Positions 8,335 to 17,510 of a DNA stretch of 64,000 bases are shown piece after piece; position 1 is the stretch's first letter; each line of letters begins with the position of its first letter. Under the pieces are notes generated by a model that was given only the letters and a program-made list of their open reading frames with translations, did no database searches and was not told the origin of the DNA. Source of the stretch: Lysobacterales bacterium (lineage in GTDB: Bacteria; Pseudomonadota; Gammaproteobacteria; Xanthomonadales; Ahniellaceae); the NCBI GenBank assembly GCA_016703225.1, contig JADJCM010000001.1, positions 806,001 to 870,000 of the forward strand, given 5' to 3'. The position numbers were made by a program, and so were the translations under genes.

Positions 8335-10626
8335 CTAACCTTCGGCCAGCTTGCCGCGGATCTGGGCTTCGACGGCGGCGAGTGCGGTCATGTTGACGAC
8401 GCGGCGGACGGTGCTGGCCGGGGTCAGGATGTGGACGGGCTTGGACACGCCCATCAGGATCGGGCCGATGGCGACGCCGTCGGTCATCTGTCGGGTGATG
8501 TTGTAGGCGATGTTGGCGGCATCGAGGTTCGGGCAGACGAACAGGTTGGCGCGCCCCTTCAGCGCCGAGCCCGGGAACAGGCGCTCGCGGATGGCTTCGT
8601 TGAGCGCGGCGTCGGCATGCATTTCGCCCTCGATCTCCAGCCGTGGCGCCTTGGCCAGCACCAGCTCGCGCACGCGCCGCATCTTCACCGCGCTCGGGTT
8701 GTCGTGCGAACCGAAGTTCGAGTGCGACAGCAGCGCAATCTTCGGCGTGATGCCGAACAGGCGCAGCCGGTATGCCGCCTGTAGCGTCGCTTCGGCCAGT
8801 TGTTCGGCAGTCGGCTCGGCCTGAACGTGGGTGTCGACGAAGAAGAAGGTGCCGCGATCGTTGGCGACCGCGGTCATCGCCGCCAGCGACGTCACTCCGG
8901 GATCGCGCGGGATCACGCTCTGGATGTGCTGCAGCTTGCGCTGGTAGCGCCCGACGATGCCGCAGATCATGGCGTCAGCGTCGCCGCAGTCGAGCATCAG
9001 CGCGCCGATCACGGTCACGCGTGAGCGCACGATCGCCTTGGCCGCATCCGGATTCACGCCGCGCCGTTGCATCAGCTCGTGGTAGCGCTGCCAGTAACTA
9101 TGGAAGCGCGGATCGTCGTCGCTGTTGGTCAGCTCGAAATCGACCCCGGCACGGATGCGCAGGCCGAGCTTCTCGATGCGCCGCTCGATCACCGCCGGAC
9201 GCCCGATCAGGATCGGCCGCGCCAGGCGCTCGTCGACCACCGTCTGCACCGCGCGCAGCACCGTCTCCTCCTCGCCCTCGGCATAGACCACGCGCTGCAG
9301 GCTGATGCGCGCGCGGTCGAAGATCGGCTTCATCAGCATGCCGGTGCGGAACACGAACTGCGACAGTTTCTCCTTGTATGCGGCCAGATCGGTGATCGGG
9401 CGTTTGGCAATGCCGGAGTCCATTGCCGCCTGCGCCACTGCGGGCGCGAGCTCGACGATCAGGCGCGGGTCGAACGGTTGCGGGATCAGATACTCGGGCC
9501 CGAAGGCGACCGTGCGACCACCATACGCCGCGGCCGCGACATCGCTCGCCTCGCGCCGCGCCAGCGCCGCGATCGCACGCACGCAGGCCAGCTTCATCGC
9601 CTCGTTGATGGTGGTGGCGCCGACATCGAGCGCACCGCGGAAGATGTACGGGAAGCACAGCGCGTTGTTGACCTGGTTCGGGTAGTCCGAACGCCCGGTG
9701 GCCATGATGCAATCCGGTCGCGCGGCCTTGGCCAGTTCGGGCAGGATCTCCGGCGTCGGATTGGCGAGCGCGAAGATGATCGGCTTGTCCGCCATCGTCT
9801 TGACCATTTCCGGCTGGAGCACGCCTGCGGCCGAGAGTCCGAGGAAAACGTCGGCGCCGGCGACGATCTCGGCCAAGGTTCGCTTCCCGGTCTCACGCGC
9901 ATAGCGGGCCTTGTCGGCGTCCATGTCCTCGACCCGACCCTGGTAGACCACGCCGCAGCGGTCGACCACCAGGATGTTCTCGCGGCGCATGCCGAGCGCG
10001 ACCAGCATGTCGAGGCAGGCGATGCCGGCGGCACCGGCGCCGGACGTGGCCAGCTTCACTTCCGCGATGTTCTTGCCGACCACATGCAGGGCATTGAGCA
10101 TGGCCGCGCCAACGATGATCGCAGTGCCGTGCTGATCGTCATGGAACACCGGAATCTTGACGCGTTCGCGCAGCTTCTTCTCGACGATGAAGCACTCCGG
10201 CGCCTTGATGTCCTCAAGGTTGATGCCGCCGAAGGTCGGCTCGAGCGAGGCGATGATGTCGACCAGCTTGTCCGGATCGCGCTCGTCGATTTCGATGTCG
10301 AACACGTCGATGCCGGCGAACTTCTGGAACAGCACGCCCTTGCCTTCCATCACCGGCTTGGCTGCCAGCGGGCCGATCGCGCCGAGGCCGAGCACGGCGG
10401 TGCCGTTGGTGATCACCGCGACCAGATTGCCGCGCGCAGTCAGCTCGCCGACGGTGTCCGGATCGCGCACGATTTCCTCGCAGGCGGCGGCGACGCCGGG
10501 CGAGTACGCCAGCGCCAGATCCTTCTGCGTGACCATCGGCTTGGTCGCCGCGACCTTGATCTTTCCGAACGGCAACTGACGGTGATAGTCGAGCGCCTGG
10601 GCCTTGAGTTCTTCCGAGAGGGACAT
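8335..10626 (-). CDS. maeB: NADP-dependent malic enzyme with phosphotransacetylase-like domain
   Basis: ATG at 10626 is preferred over a GTG two codons upstream, giving 763 residues, the usual MaeB length. The N-terminal ~430 residues are the malic enzyme: ALAYSPGVAAAC, VITNGTAVLGLGAIGP, VFHDDQHGTA (metal-binding D residues) and the nucleotide-binding SGAGAAGIACLD. The C-terminal ~320 residues resemble phosphate acetyltransferase, which in MaeB proteins is regulatory (acetyl-CoA sensing). The enzyme decarboxylates malate to pyruvate with production of NADPH. It is a single gene transcribed away from the threonine aldolase. Confidence 0.95.
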   Translation of the reverse strand: MSLSEELKAQALDYHRQLPFGKIKVAATKPMVTQKDLALAYSPGVAAACEEIVRDPDTVGELTARGNLVAVITNGTAVLGLGAIGPLAAKPVMEGKGVLFQKFAGIDVFDIEIDERDPDKLVDIIASLEPTFGGINLEDIKAPECFIVEKKLRERVKIPVFHDDQHGTAIIVGAAMLNALHVVGKNIAEVKLATSGAGAAGIACLDMLVALGMRRENILVVDRCGVVYQGRVEDMDADKARYARETGKRTLAEIVAGADVFLGLSAAGVLQPEMVKTMADKPIIFALANPTPEILPELAKAARPDCIMATGRSDYPNQVNNALCFPYIFRGALDVGATTINEAMKLACVRAIAALARREASDVAAAAYGGRTVAFGPEYLIPQPFDPRLIVELAPAVAQAAMDSGIAKRPITDLAAYKEKLSQFVFRTGMLMKPIFDRARISLQRVVYAEGEEETVLRAVQTVVDERLARPILIGRPAVIERRIEKLGLRIRAGVDFELTNSDDDPRFHSYWQRYHELMQRRGVNPDAAKAIVRSRVTVIGALMLDCGDADAMICGIVGRYQRKLQHIQSVIPRDPGVTSLAAMTAVANDRGTFFFVDTHVQAEPTAEQLAEATLQAAYRLRLFGITPKIALLSHSNFGSHDNPSAVKMRRVRELVLAKAPRLEIEGEMHADAALNEAIRERLFPGSALKGRANLFVCPNLDAANIAYNITRQMTDGVAIGPILMGVSKPVHILTPASTVRRVVNMTALAAVEAQIRGKLAEG

Positions 10627-10703
10627 GAGCACACGTCTGGTGAACGAAGGCGACGGAGAATATCACGCAGGTATGATCGCCCCCTTTGCCCTGGAGCGAA
10701 CGC

Positions 10704-11747
10704 ATGATTGATCTGGCCAGCGATGTGAAGACCCGCCCGAGCGCGGCGATGCGACAGGCGATGGCCAACGCCGAGGTCGGCGACGAGCAGGCGTTCGAGG
10801 ACCCGACCGTGAACGCGCTGTGCGAGCGCGCTGCCGCGCTGCTCGGCAAGGAATCGGCGCTGTTCGCGCCGAGTGGCGCGATGTGCAACCAGCTCGCGAT
10901 TGCCACCTGGTGCCGACCCGGAGACGAGGTGATCTGCGAGCGCACCGCACATATCGCGGTGTACGAGGCCGGCGGCCCGGCCGCCAACGCCGGGGTGATG
11001 ATGCACGCGATCCATGGCGAGCGCGGCCAGTTCACAGCGGCGCAACTGCAGGCCAGCTTCCGCGCGAAGTGGCGGCATTGCCCGCAGGCGAGCTTGGTCT
11101 GCGTCGAACAGACGGCGAATCTCGGCGGCGGTTCGGTGTGGCCGTTGACCCAATTGAACGAGGTCGCTGCGCTTGCACACGACCGCGGCCTGCGCGCGCA
11201 CATGGATGGCGCGCGCCTGCTCAATGCCAGCGCCGCAACCGGCATCGCGGCATGCGACTACGCCGCACAGTTCGACTCGGTCTGGCTGGATTTCAGCAAG
11301 GGTCTCGGTGCACCGATCGGCGCCTGCCTGGCCGGCTCGCGCGAGTTCATCGAGCGCGCCTGGGTCATCAAGCAGCGCCTCGGCGGCGCCATGCGCCAGG
11401 CCGGCATCGTCGCCGCCGGCGCGCTGTACGCGCTCGACCACCACGTTGAACGCCTGGTCGAAGATCATGTCCATGCACGTCGCCTGGCGGTCGGTCTGGC
11501 GGCGCTGCCCGGCGTGCTGTTGGACGCGACGACGGTCGAGACCAATATCGTATTCTTCCGCCTCGACGTCGCCCACCTCGGCTTCGACGCGCACGAGTTT
11601 TCACGGCGCCTGGCCGCGCACGGCGTGCGCATCGGCGCCTTCGACGAATGCACCCTGCGCGCCGTCACCCATCTCGATGTCAGCGCCACCGATATCGGCC
11701 GTTGCCTGGACGCCGCCGCCGCAGTTCTTTTCAATCGCCAAGCATAG
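10704..11747 (+). CDS. ltaE: Low-specificity L-threonine aldolase
   Basis: 347 residues. The start at 10704 follows a GGAG at 10693-10696. PLP-fold type I features typical of threonine aldolases are present: SDVKTRPS at the N-terminus, GDEQAFEDPTVN, the ICERTAHIAVYEAGG segment, HMDGARLLNA with the cofactor-binding Asp near residue 170, and the Schiff-base lysine in VWLDFSKGLGAP near residue 200. It cleaves L-threonine or allo-threonine to glycine and acetaldehyde. It is transcribed divergently from maeB with about 77 bp between the start codons. Confidence 0.9.
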   Translation: MIDLASDVKTRPSAAMRQAMANAEVGDEQAFEDPTVNALCERAAALLGKESALFAPSGAMCNQLAIATWCRPGDEVICERTAHIAVYEAGGPAANAGVMMHAIHGERGQFTAAQLQASFRAKWRHCPQASLVCVEQTANLGGGSVWPLTQLNEVAALAHDRGLRAHMDGARLLNASAATGIAACDYAAQFDSVWLDFSKGLGAPIGACLAGSREFIERAWVIKQRLGGAMRQAGIVAAGALYALDHHVERLVEDHVHARRLAVGLAALPGVLLDATTVETNIVFFRLDVAHLGFDAHEFSRRLAAHGVRIGAFDECTLRAVTHLDVSATDIGRCLDAAAAVLFNRQA

Positions 11748-11770
11748 CGCACCGCGGCTGCGGCGATTGC

Positions 11771-11776
11771 TACACT
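11771..11776 (+). promoter_or_regulatory. Probable -10 element (TACACT) of the GGDEF/EAL gene
   Basis: TACACT lies 10 bp before the ATG at 11787 in a GC-rich setting (GCTACACTGCGG). No convincing -35 is visible. Similar TAnACT boxes precede the vapB-like gene and ubiJ at the same short distance, so transcripts would have very short leaders. Confidence 0.35.
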
Positions 11777-11786
11777 GCGGCCAATC

Positions 11787-14700
11787 ATGGCCCGCATGCC
11801 CCAGACGCAAGTGCACGCCGCGCCGCCAGATGCCGATCCGGGCGGCCACGGGCAGCTTGCCCGCTTCGCGCTCGGGCTGCTCGCCTGCGAGCGCCTTGAG
11901 GCAATCCCGCAGGCCTGCGAAACTGCACTCGACGATCGCTTCGGCATCCGCGGCCTGCGCCTGCTGTGGCGCATCGGCGGCGGCACCGGCAGCGACATCC
12001 ACCGCGCCGCGGCGCCGGCGGTGCCGTTCAGCCCCTACCTGCGCGAGCTGACTGACCATTGTCCGGGCGAGGCCGGGATCAGCGTCGCGCTCGAGCGCGG
12101 CAAGAGCGAAGACGGCGTCGCCATTTCGCTCGGTGGTCCGCACCTGTTCACGCGCGCGCAGTTGCTATTGTTCGGCGATAGCACGCGGCTGCTGATCGAA
12201 GTCGAAACCGACGAGTTTCGCGCACTGTTCAAGCCGCTGACGCGGCGTGTCGCCGAACTCCTCGACCGCGAGCGCCTGCGCAGTTCGCTGCATCGGCTGG
12301 AATCGGCCGAGCGCCTGCAGCGCGCGCTCTACGCAATCGCCGACCTGGCCTCGGCCGACCTCGAAATGCCGGAAATGCTGGCCGGCATCCACGAGATCGT
12401 CGGCGACCTGATGTACGCCGAGAACTTCCTGATCGTGCGCTATGACCGCGAAAACCACCGCATCCGCTTCATCTACTTCGTCGATTCTTTCGCGATGACG
12501 GCGCTCGACGCGCAAACCGAGTTTTCCGAGGAAGAACTCGCCAATAGCCTGACCATGGCCATGATCCGTCACGGACGTCCGGTGATGGGGCCGTCGTCGC
12601 AGCTGCGTGAACAGCTCGGCGTGCCGCGCGACGACAAGTTCGGGCCTGATTCATTCGACTGGCTCGGGGTACCGATGCTCTCCGGCGGCGAGGTCCGCGG
12701 CGGCATCGTGGTGCAAACCTATGACGACAGCCTGCGCTACAGCGAAGAAGACCGCGCGCTGCTCAGCTACGTCGCCCAGCACATTTTGACGGCGCTGGTG
12801 CGCAAGCAGGCACACGAGGAACTGGAGGACCGCGTCGAGGTGCGCACGCGTGAACTGCGCGAGCAGATCGCCGAACGCGAACGCGGCGAGCGCCTGCAAG
12901 CCGCCTATCGCGCCATCGCCGAGGCCGCGACCAGCGCCGAGACCATGGACGCGTTCTATCGCGAGGCGCACCGCATCGTCGGCGAACTGCTCAACGCGAA
13001 GAACTTTTTCGTCGCCCTGCTCGGCAGCGACGAGACCTTCTGGTTCCCCTACGCCGTCGACGAGCGTGACCCGCTGGCGCGCTTCGAGCCGCGCAAGCGC
13101 GGCAAGACCCTGACCGACTACGTGATGCGCAGCGCGCATTCGTTGCTGGCCACGCGCGAACAGATCCAGCACCTGAACACGACCGGCGATGTGGTCTCGT
13201 TCGGCACGCCCGCAACCTGCTGGCTCGGCGTGCCGCTGCGCGGCGAGTCCGGCCTGCTCGGGGTGATGGCGGTGCAGAGCTACCGCGACGACGTGCTCTA
13301 CAGCGAGCGCGACGAACAGATCCTGAGTTTCGTTTCCAATCACGTCGCGCTCGCGCTCGAGCGCAAGCACGCGCAGGACTCGCTGCGCCGCGCCTATGCC
13401 GAGCTTGAGCGCCGCGTCGACGAACGCACGCGCGAACTGGCCGACACCAACCGCGAGCTGCGCGACCAGATCAAGGTGCGCCAGCAGATCGAGCTCCGGC
13501 TCAAGCACGAGGCCCTGCACGACGCGCTCACCGGCATGCCCAACCGCGCCCTGTTGCTCGACCGCCTCGGCCACGCCCTCGCGCGCTTCCGGCGCGACCC
13601 GACCAAGCTGTTCGCGGTGCTGTTCATCGACCTCGACCGCTTCAAGATCATCAACGACAGCGTCGGCCACCTGGTCGGCGACGAGTTGCTCAAGGAGGTC
13701 AGTTCGCGCATCAGCGGCACGCTGCGCGCCGACGACACCGTGGCGCGGCTCGGTGGCGACGAGTTCGCAATCCTGCTCGCCGACATCGATACCGCGGAAA
13801 ACGTCATCGGCGCCGCCCAGCGACTGATCGGCGTTCTGCAGGAACCGGTGCGGGTGGTCGGCAAGGAGCTGTTCACCTCCGCCAGCATCGGCATTGCGCT
13901 CGCGGCCGAGCGCTACACCCGCGCCGAGGAACTGCTGCGCGACGCCGACGTCGCCATGTACCGCGCCAAGGCCGCCGGTCGCCATCGCGTCGAGCTATTC
14001 GACGAGAAGCTGCACCAGGAAGCCTTGCGCGTGCTCGACCTCGAGGGCGACTTGCGCCGGGCATTGGCGCGCAACGAGTTCGAGCCACACTTCCACGCCA
14101 TCGTCGATCTGATCGACGAGAGCGTGGTCGGTTTCGAGGCATTGCTGCGCTGGCGCCATCCGGAGCGCGGCCTGTTGCTGCCGGGCGACTTCCTCGAAGT
14201 GGCCGACGACACCGCCTGCTCCGAACAGATCGACTGGCAGATGTTCGACCAGGTCTGCTCGCAGATTCAGGGGCTCGCGGTGGGCGAGCAATACGTTGCG
14301 ATCAATGTCTCGCCGCGCCACTTCCGCTCCACCGACTTCCTGCGCCGCATCCTCGATCGGACCATTGCCTACGGCGTGCCGCCGCACCGCCTGCGCATCG
14401 AGATCACCGAAGGCGCGCTGCTCGAGAATCCGCTCGACATCCGCGAGTCGCTGATGCAGTTGCGCCAGCAGGGCATCCTCGCTTCGCTCGACGACTTCGG
14501 CACCGGCTATTCCTCGCTGTCCTACCTGCACCAGTTCCCGATCCACGCGCTCAAGATCGACCGCAGCTTCGTCGCCGACCTGCGCCCCGGCCTGCCGCGC
14601 GGCAACACCGCGATCGTGCGCGCCATCCTCGCGCTGGCGCGCTCGCTCAACATCGAAGTGGTCGCCGAAGGCATCGAGACCAGCGCCCAACGCGAAGCCC

Positions 14701-14792
14701 TGCTCGAACTCGGCTGCCGCTACGGCCAAGGCTTCCTCTTCGCCCACCCCCGCCCCGCCGCCGACATCGCCGCACTCCGCGTTCAAGGCTGA
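11787..14792 (+). CDS. GAF-GAF-GGDEF-EAL cyclic di-GMP signalling protein
   Basis: 1001 residues with no membrane segment. Residues ~180-345 and ~375-530 are two GAF-type sensor domains (each ends with a run like YSEEDRALLSYVAQHI / YSERDEQILSFVSNHV), each followed by a coiled coil (ELEDRVEVRTRELREQI, ELERRVDERTRELAD). The GGDEF domain has an intact RLGGDEFAIL near residue 650, and the EAL domain has FEALLRW and DDFGTGYSSLSYL, so both cyclase and phosphodiesterase signatures are canonical. No RxxD inhibitory site is obvious. The ligand of the GAF domains is unknown. It is probably monocistronic. Confidence 0.9.
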   Translation: MARMPQTQVHAAPPDADPGGHGQLARFALGLLACERLEAIPQACETALDDRFGIRGLRLLWRIGGGTGSDIHRAAAPAVPFSPYLRELTDHCPGEAGISVALERGKSEDGVAISLGGPHLFTRAQLLLFGDSTRLLIEVETDEFRALFKPLTRRVAELLDRERLRSSLHRLESAERLQRALYAIADLASADLEMPEMLAGIHEIVGDLMYAENFLIVRYDRENHRIRFIYFVDSFAMTALDAQTEFSEEELANSLTMAMIRHGRPVMGPSSQLREQLGVPRDDKFGPDSFDWLGVPMLSGGEVRGGIVVQTYDDSLRYSEEDRALLSYVAQHILTALVRKQAHEELEDRVEVRTRELREQIAERERGERLQAAYRAIAEAATSAETMDAFYREAHRIVGELLNAKNFFVALLGSDETFWFPYAVDERDPLARFEPRKRGKTLTDYVMRSAHSLLATREQIQHLNTTGDVVSFGTPATCWLGVPLRGESGLLGVMAVQSYRDDVLYSERDEQILSFVSNHVALALERKHAQDSLRRAYAELERRVDERTRELADTNRELRDQIKVRQQIELRLKHEALHDALTGMPNRALLLDRLGHALARFRRDPTKLFAVLFIDLDRFKIINDSVGHLVGDELLKEVSSRISGTLRADDTVARLGGDEFAILLADIDTAENVIGAAQRLIGVLQEPVRVVGKELFTSASIGIALAAERYTRAEELLRDADVAMYRAKAAGRHRVELFDEKLHQEALRVLDLEGDLRRALARNEFEPHFHAIVDLIDESVVGFEALLRWRHPERGLLLPGDFLEVADDTACSEQIDWQMFDQVCSQIQGLAVGEQYVAINVSPRHFRSTDFLRRILDRTIAYGVPPHRLRIEITEGALLENPLDIRESLMQLRQQGILASLDDFGTGYSSLSYLHQFPIHALKIDRSFVADLRPGLPRGNTAIVRAILALARSLNIEVVAEGIETSAQREALLELGCRYGQGFLFAHPRPAADIAALRVQG

Positions 14793-14946
14793 ACCCGCAC
14801 GCGCCGCGGCGCGATGCCGCACAGCCCACAGCCCCGCGCCCGCATCAGGCCAGGCCTGGCCGAGACGATGCTTGACCCACCCCGGCGCCCGACCACAGAC
14901 TCGCAACGTGCTCCGACCCGTCGATCGGAGCGTTGGCGTGAGGCCC

Positions 14947-15051
14947 ATGAGTGCAACGTCGTCGCACATCGAGATCGACCTTTCTGAAGCATCAACTCCC
15001 AGCGAACTGCACTCGCTGCTCGACGTCGCGCTGGGATTCATGAGGCCATGA
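14947..15051 (+). pseudogene. Truncated barstar-like (ribonuclease inhibitor family) N-terminus
   Basis: A 34-codon ORF beginning MSATSSHIEIDLSE and continuing STPSELHSLLDVALGF. The pattern of a beta-strand followed by SPxELHxLLxxALGFP matches the N-terminal strand and first helix of barstar-family inhibitors, but the expected WYGxNxDAxWD segment is absent. The frame ends in ATGA overlapping the lepB start, so the remnant may now serve only to couple translation of the signal peptidase. Identification rests on about 25 residues and is tentative. Confidence 0.45.
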
Positions 15052-15569
15052 AGCTCTCGCGTGTCCTGCTGCACCTGATCTGGGTGATCCCCGGCATTCT
15101 TCTGATCGTCTATTTCTTGAACCCGCTCGGCGTGCCCACTTGGGATCCACGTGGCCGTGTGCTCGGGGTCATTCCGTACCGCGTGCCCGCGAGTTCGATG
15201 GCACCGACCTACCCGGCCAGATCCTTCGTTCTCGCCTGTACCTGGGCCTACGCCCGGTCAACTCCGGCGCTTGGCGACGTCATCGTGTTCTGGCCGCCAA
15301 CTGATCCAGGCACGCCCTACGTGAAGCGCATCGTTGGCATCGGGGGCGACACGGTTCAGTTCGCCGATGGCGCGCTCGTGCGCAACGGAGTCGAACAGCA
15401 TGAGCCGTATCTCATGCCCGGCCCGGCGCGCGGCGACGATCACCGCTCGAGCGTTCCGCAAGGGCATGTGTTTGTCGCCGGTGACAACAGATCGAATAGC
15501 CGTGACAGCCGCCACTTCGGGTCCGTACCCAATGACGCGATCATCGGCAGGATCTGTGGTCGGCTGTGA
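15048..15569 (+). CDS. Signal peptidase I (S26 family), small second-copy type
   Basis: 173 residues with one N-terminal membrane helix (LLHLIWVIPGILLIVYFL). Catalytic Ser is in PASSMAPTYPA near residue 49 and the general-base Lys in YVKRIVGIGGD near residue 93; the C-terminal GDNRSNSRDSRHFG box is intact. It is shorter than the housekeeping LepB (which usually has two membrane helices and a longer domain II), so it is probably an accessory copy. It is preceded by an overlapping barstar-like fragment and followed by unrelated small genes, which suggests a recombined accessory patch. Confidence 0.85.
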   Translation: MKLSRVLLHLIWVIPGILLIVYFLNPLGVPTWDPRGRVLGVIPYRVPASSMAPTYPARSFVLACTWAYARSTPALGDVIVFWPPTDPGTPYVKRIVGIGGDTVQFADGALVRNGVEQHEPYLMPGPARGDDHRSSVPQGHVFVAGDNRSNSRDSRHFGSVPNDAIIGRICGRL

Positions 15570-15704
15570 GCGAGTCGTTGGGCTGAGACGGCGTCCTACT
15601 GCGAGTCCCAGCTTCCGACGAGTTCCTTGACCGCCCCAAGTGCAGCCCCACAAACTCCACTCCGTATCCCGACGCGACCGTCGGTGAATTGGCGCCTCCC
15701 CCTC

Positions 15705-16037
15705 ATGTCCTGGTACGCGATCCGCACCGTCTATCACTTCGGCACGAAGCCCAATGACGTCAACGTCTTCGAAGAACGCATCGTTGTATTCGAGGGAGGC
15801 AATTGGGACGAAGCCATGACCAAGGCAGCCGTGGAGGCGCACACCTACTCCACCGAGACCGGCTTTGCGCGGCACCCGGACCAGTCCGGGTACGAGCAGG
15901 ATGGAGACGCACTGATCGATGGCTATGAAGTGTGGTCCGTGCTGTTCGAGTCCACGCTCGATCTTTCCGCTTTCTACGATGCGCGATACAAAGCCTGCGA
16001 GTACGTGCCGCCTCGTCACGGCCGCGGCCAAGCATGA
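15705..16037 (+). CDS. Small DUF4288-like protein
   Basis: The ORF is open from 15627, but MSWYAIRTVYHFG at 15705 is the likely start, giving 110 residues. The WYAIRTVYHF opening, the FEERIVVFEG strand and the helix DEAMTKAAVEAHTY recall DUF4288 proteins, small alpha/beta proteins of unknown role often found near toxin or immunity genes. No signal peptide or membrane helix is present. The function is unknown; the family assignment is by eye. Confidence 0.55.
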   Translation: MSWYAIRTVYHFGTKPNDVNVFEERIVVFEGGNWDEAMTKAAVEAHTYSTETGFARHPDQSGYEQDGDALIDGYEVWSVLFESTLDLSAFYDARYKACEYVPPRHGRGQA

Positions 16038-16134
16038 GTCGATGCCCCGCATCGGCAAGACAGCGAAGCGCCACAACCTCGGGCGCAGAGCGCACCGGTA
16101 ACTGGCGGCGGTGGATCACAAGGGAGAGATTTTC

Positions 16135-16488
16135 GTGGGGACAAGTGCAACCAAGAACGAACCTGGCGTGGGCTTGGGCATGCTGTTGATTGCAGTGCTC
16201 GCCGGATTGCTTTTGGCCGCTCTGTTCACCGGGTTCAAACCTGGCCCTATCCGTCCCGGCACGAGTACCGTCCTGCTCGGCCTGTACCTCATGGCCTGGG
16301 GAGTCATGTTCCTGGCCAGCTATTACCTCAGCCACAAGACGTTCTTCTTTCGCGCGCTGATCTGGGTATGTGAGCATTGGTCATCCCCGAAAGGTCGCGC
16401 CATGGCCTTCTTTTACAGCGGCCTTGCTCTCCTCATGGGGAGCTTCGTTGCATTGACTGGCCTGGGACTGATCGACGCTGCGGCGTAG
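16135..16488 (+). CDS. Small integral membrane protein, unknown
   Basis: GTG at 16135 follows GGGAGAG (16122-16128) at normal spacing, giving 117 residues; the frame is open to 16111. Three hydrophobic helices are visible: GMLLIAVLAGLLLAALF, TVLLGLYLMAWGVMFLASYYL and FFYSGLALLMGSFVALTGLGL. No recognised domain. It lies between the DUF4288-like gene and the duplicated gene fragment at 16512, within the accessory patch. Confidence 0.5.
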   Translation: MGTSATKNEPGVGLGMLLIAVLAGLLLAALFTGFKPGPIRPGTSTVLLGLYLMAWGVMFLASYYLSHKTFFFRALIWVCEHWSSPKGRAMAFFYSGLALLMGSFVALTGLGLIDAAA

Positions 16489-16511
16489 CAGTTCATCTCC
16501 GACGCCTCGCG

Positions 16512-16693
16512 TTCATGCCCCGAGCCTGAGGTCGAAAGCCCAGCCACTGCCCATGGTCGCCCGTCGCCAAACACCGTATTTGTGACGAGCGCGGGTGTCG
16601 AGGCGGATGTTGTTGGCGAACGGGGAGAAGGCGAGCATGCCGGCGAGGCCGTTGGCTTTCTGCACCCAGGGCGGCAGGTACAGCGGCGCAGTG
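16512..16693 (-). pseudogene. Duplicated 3' fragment of the QEGLA-motif gene
   Basis: Read on the minus strand this segment encodes LYLPPWVQKANGLAGMLAFS, PFANNIRLD and an AFDLRLGA end, matching the last ~40 codons of the intact gene at 17511-18776 with an extra ~45 bp inserted before the final residues. At DNA level the block from 16600 to about 16690 is nearly identical to 17550-17640. The copy and the original bracket the MntA/HepT pair. Confidence 0.85.
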
Positions 16694-16698
16694 GGCGA

Positions 16699-16704
16699 TA
16701 GAAT
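16699..16704 (+). promoter_or_regulatory. Probable -10 element (TAGAAT) of mntA-hepT
   Basis: TAGAAT ends 6 bp before the ATG at 16711 and lies at the edge of the duplicated fragment. No clear -35 is visible. If it is used, the mRNA would be leaderless or nearly so. Confidence 0.35.
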
Positions 16705-16710
16705 GCGTCC

Positions 16711-17001
16711 ATGAAGCCGTCCATCGCCCTGAATACCCATCGCGAGGCCGTGCGCCGCATCGTCGCCGCGCACCGCGCGCGCAACCCGCGTGTGTTCGGT
16801 TCGGTCGCGCAGGGCAAAGATACGGAAACCAGTGACCTCGACCTGCTCGTCGACCCGACCAGCGAGACCACGTTGCTGGACATCGGCGCGATTCGGCACG
16901 AGCTGCTGCAACTGTTGGGCGTGCCCGTGGACGTGCTCACCCCCAACGCCCTGCCCGAGCGCTTTCGCGCCGAAATCGTGCATGCGTCGGTGGCGGTGTG
17001 A
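16711..17001 (+). CDS. mntA: MntA-type nucleotidyltransferase antitoxin
   Basis: 96 residues, the minimal nucleotidyltransferase fold. The motif FGSVAQGKDTETSDLDLLVD (GSx10DxD) near residues 30-50 carries the catalytic aspartates. In the HepT/MntA (type VII) toxin-antitoxin system MntA adenylylates the HEPN toxin on a Tyr near its RNase motif and silences it. The gene overlaps the downstream HEPN gene by 4 bp, the usual arrangement. Loss of the pair from the chromosome would be selected against, which fits its site between duplicated sequences. Confidence 0.85.
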   Translation: MKPSIALNTHREAVRRIVAAHRARNPRVFGSVAQGKDTETSDLDLLVDPTSETTLLDIGAIRHELLQLLGVPVDVLTPNALPERFRAEIVHASVAV

Positions 17002-17378
17002 GCGATTCGCGGCAGGTCGGGGACTACCTGGTGCATATCGCGGAGGCGATCGAACGTATCGAACGCTATACCGAACACGTCGACGAAGTGGCGTTCTACC
17101 GGAATCAGTTGGTGCAGGATGCCGTCATCCGCAACATCGAGGTCATCGGCGAGGCCAGCCACAACATCGAGAAGTACTTTCCGGAGTTCGCGGCGCTGCA
17201 TCCGGAACTGCCACTCGCGTTCGCCTATCAGATGAGAAACGCCGTCGCGCATGGGTACTTCAGGGTGGACATGGAGATTGTCTGGAAGACGATCCAACGT
17301 GACCTGCCGATGCTTCATCGCCAAGTGCAACAGGCACTGGAGGCATCGGCACCTGGGGCAACGCGCGGCCCACAGTGA
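16998..17378 (+). CDS. hepT: HepT-like HEPN RNase toxin
   Basis: 126 residues, all helical. It carries the Rx4HxY motif as RNAVAHGY near residue 78, the RNase active site and AMPylation site of HepT toxins, and the family-typical upstream VIRNIEVIGEASHNI helix. It is GTG-started and coupled to mntA. It is predicted to cleave RNA unless modified by MntA. It is followed by about 130 bp and then the 3' end of the intact QEGLA-motif gene. Confidence 0.87.
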   Translation: MSDSRQVGDYLVHIAEAIERIERYTEHVDEVAFYRNQLVQDAVIRNIEVIGEASHNIEKYFPEFAALHPELPLAFAYQMRNAVAHGYFRVDMEIVWKTIQRDLPMLHRQVQQALEASAPGATRGPQ

Positions 17379-17510
17379 GCACGATCTTTGCAACCTCGCC
17401 GGCATCGTCCGACGCATGGGGCCATCGCGAAAGTCACGTGAACCCCGTTCTCCGGCGCAGCATCGAACGCGAAGGAATCCGGGTGTACAAGAACCTCCTG
17501 CGTACCGCGC

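Noticed and set aside
14910..14931. GCTCCGA/TCGGAGC hairpin as terminator of the GGDEF/EAL gene
   Set aside because: The stem is good but no T-run follows and it is ~120 bp from the stop; left uncalled.
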